Part shown: one piece after another, positions 62,853-64,000 of the stretch
How the letters are laid out: every line of letters starts with the position of its first letter
Numbering within the stretch: position 1 is the stretch's first letter
Assembly: GCF_000759475.1 (NCBI RefSeq)
Contig: NZ_CP009454.1
Coordinates: forward strand, 2,232,001 to 2,296,000
Direction: 5' to 3'
DNA length: 64,000 nucleotides
DNA from: Pantoea rwandensis
GTDB lineage: Bacteria; Pseudomonadota; Gammaproteobacteria; Enterobacterales; Enterobacteriaceae
Notes under the pieces: model-generated
Database searches by the model: none
What the model saw: the letters and a program-made list of their open reading frames with translations, nothing else
Told to the model about the DNA's origin: nothing
Made by a program: the position numbers and the translations under genes

Positions 62853-63821
62853 ATGCGCTTCAATTATGACTTGTTACCGGGTGAGCTACTGACCTTCGAA
62901 GAGATTGCGTTGCGCTATGCGCAGCAGCATCCTGATGAGAAAGAACTCACCGCCCGCGGGTTGCTGAGCCCGTCGACCAGCTTTCGCAATTTGGTGATCC
63001 GCGCGGTGTTTGCGCAGGAGGAGATCAACAGTCCGTTAGAGGATCTGCTGTTCGTCTCTGACGATAACGAGCGCAAAAACTATCTGCGCCGTTTTGAGCA
63101 CTATCTGAAAAGCCAACAAGCTTTCCTTTATTTCCGCCGTAACGATGAGATTAAGAAGGAAGGGCGCTGGAAGGTGGTGGGTGAAACCCAGGTTTACGCC
63201 ATGCTGGATCCGAATTCGGCAGAAGCGCAGAACTTGCTCACCAGCCGGGGCTTCAAACTGGTGCTGATGCGACAGACGGAAGAGGAGGAGTATTGGCAGC
63301 TGTTTGATCCCCATGCGCACCCTTGCTTCCCACTGTCGCGCAAAATTCAGTTTCTGGTGGTGCTGAGTACGCCGCAGCATAAAGTGCCGACGGCGGTGAT
63401 GCCAGGCGCAGAAGTCGGGCGGCGCGTAAAGGCGAAAGTGTTCCAGCGTGCCAGCCAGGCAGAGTTTAATTCAGCCGTTAAAGCGCGCTATGGCGCCTGT
63501 ATTATCACCGGCACGCAGCTTACGGAACGTCACAGCTGGCCGTGGGTGGAGGCCTGCTATATCGATACACAAGAAAATGAAGAAGGTTTTCTTGCCGATA
63601 ACAGCGTCGATAACGGCTTGTTCCTGCGCAGTGACTTACAGCGGTTGTTTATCAATAAAATGATAAGCATAAACGCGGAAACCGGTCAGGTGCTGTTTAA
63701 TCCAGCGCTAGAAACTGAAGCGCCGATAAGCGATTTTTATCAGACACTTGAGGGCAAAACCTGTGCACTGTGGGACGCCGTGCCGCCTGGCACGCGGTTA
63801 AGGCTGAAAAACCTGCGCTAA
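62853..63821 (+). CDS. HNH-type nuclease-like protein with altered catalytic residues
   Basis: The 322-residue product ends in a domain resembling the HNH_2 family: FNSAVKARYGACIITGTQL near residue 205, then DNSVDNGLFLRSDLQRLF near 250. Typical members read AHI and DLHRLFD at the two key places; here they are CYI and DLQRLFI, so both His are lost and nuclease activity is doubtful. Residues 1-~190 are a separate region of unknown type that begins MRFNYDLLPGELLTFEEIALRY. ATG 62853 is used with a GGGG upstream; the frame from 62787 is less likely. It lies between fliC and fliA, where E. coli has no gene. Confidence 0.65.
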   Translation: MRFNYDLLPGELLTFEEIALRYAQQHPDEKELTARGLLSPSTSFRNLVIRAVFAQEEINSPLEDLLFVSDDNERKNYLRRFEHYLKSQQAFLYFRRNDEIKKEGRWKVVGETQVYAMLDPNSAEAQNLLTSRGFKLVLMRQTEEEEYWQLFDPHAHPCFPLSRKIQFLVVLSTPQHKVPTAVMPGAEVGRRVKAKVFQRASQAEFNSAVKARYGACIITGTQLTERHSWPWVEACYIDTQENEEGFLADNSVDNGLFLRSDLQRLFINKMISINAETGQVLFNPALETEAPISDFYQTLEGKTCALWDAVPPGTRLRLKNLR

Positions 63822-63831
63822 AGAAACCACC

Positions 63832-63856
63832 GATGGCGGTGCATTCCACCGCCATC
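63832..63856 (+). terminator. Hairpin after the HNH-like gene
   Basis: GATGGCGGTG and CACCGCCATC form a perfect 10-bp stem with a 5-base loop. No T-run follows, so termination is probable but unproven. Confidence 0.5.
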
Positions 63857-63964
63857 CATAACAAATTTGAAATAACCTCGCTTTTGCCCGCCTATTCTGC
63901 CAATCGAAACCCCTACAGAATTGGATAATCATGCCGATAACTTTATTAACGCAGGGTAGTCACC

Positions 63965-64000
63965 GTGAACGATCTCTATACGCCCGAAGGCGTGATGGAT
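63965..64000 (+). CDS. fliA: Flagellar sigma factor FliA (sigma-28), first 12 codons only
   Basis: The last 36 bases encode MNDLYTPEGVMD, which matches the start of E. coli FliA (MNDLYTAEGVMD), including the GTG start codon. FliA directs RNA polymerase to late flagellar promoters such as those of fliC, fliD and the chemoreceptor in this window. The rest lies beyond the window. Confidence 0.93.
   Translation, partial: MNDLYTPEGVMD

Noticed and set aside
63857..63964. Sigma-28 or FlhDC sites before fliA
   Set aside because: No stretch met the TAAAGTTT-N11-GCCGATAA pattern well enough, and FlhDC boxes are too degenerate to place by eye.

Overview
The window looks like a chromosome segment of an Erwiniaceae enterobacterium, most like Pantoea. 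The evidence is gene content and order: a complete enterobacterial fliE and fliFGHIJKLMNOPQR block, fliTS-fliD/fliC-fliA, a rcsA-dsrB-yodD-DsrA-yedP-dgcQ-yodC-yedI-vsr/dcm-yedJ neighbourhood that follows Escherichia coli gene by gene, and an enterobacterial mtfA next to tRNA-Asn. I see no insertion sequence, CRISPR array or complete prophage.

Layout. 1-5965: a sugar-uptake and breakdown operon (RbsA/RbsC/RbsB-type ABC transporter, D-lyxose-isomerase-like cupin, class II aldolase, PfkB kinase), met end to end by an orphan OmpR-type response regulator (5902-6648). 7069-8364: NCS2 purine permease behind a PurR box. 8698-9312: a coiled-coil protein made of tandem 33-bp units. 9361-10809: amn. 11155-16169: a livKHMGF-type branched-chain amino acid transporter. 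16290-17702: yeeO. 18237-21369: Fur box, fiu and ybiX. 21624-23421: tRNA-Asn, mtfA and a phage-type ASCH-like gene. 24012-30609: yedJ, a ribbon-helix-helix protein, a chemoreceptor with an atypical signalling tip, dcm and vsr (divergent here), yedI, yodC and small genes. 30742-34432: diguanylate cyclase dgcQ, then a two-gene glucosylglycerate pathway (gpgS plus yedP-type phosphatase). 34711-38364: the DsrA small RNA, yodD, a PMP3-family peptide, dsrB, a canonical chemoreceptor and rcsA. 38994-50357: the flagellar export and basal-body operon, with fliE divergent. 50467-57295: an accessory block between fliE and yedD carrying a BLUF-EAL photoreceptor, a CI-like repressor that lacks its cleavage residues, a divergent three-gene membrane/coiled-coil operon, and a LexA-boxed DinI-like gene. 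57444-64000: yedD, fliT, fliS, a frameshifted fliD, fliC, a lipoprotein with a TolA-III-like domain, a degenerate HNH-type protein and the first codons of fliA.

How it fits together. Much of the window concerns motility against sessile or stress life. Flagellar genes and two chemoreceptors sit beside RcsA (capsule activation), DgcQ (makes c-di-GMP), BluF (a likely light-controlled c-di-GMP phosphodiesterase) and DsrA (an RpoS activator). The glucosylglycerate pair and the PMP3 peptide point to osmotic stress.

The best candidate for an undescribed system is 53401-56774. A repressor with Ser-to-Ala and Lys-to-Arg changes at its S24 catalytic dyad faces a three-gene operon across paired operators, and a DinI-like gene under a LexA box lies 2 kb away. 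This resembles prophage circuits in which LexA-controlled antirepressors inactivate non-cleavable repressors, but no phage structural genes are present. Other strong points are a DsrA that appears to lack its middle stem-loop, and a single-base frameshift in fliD.
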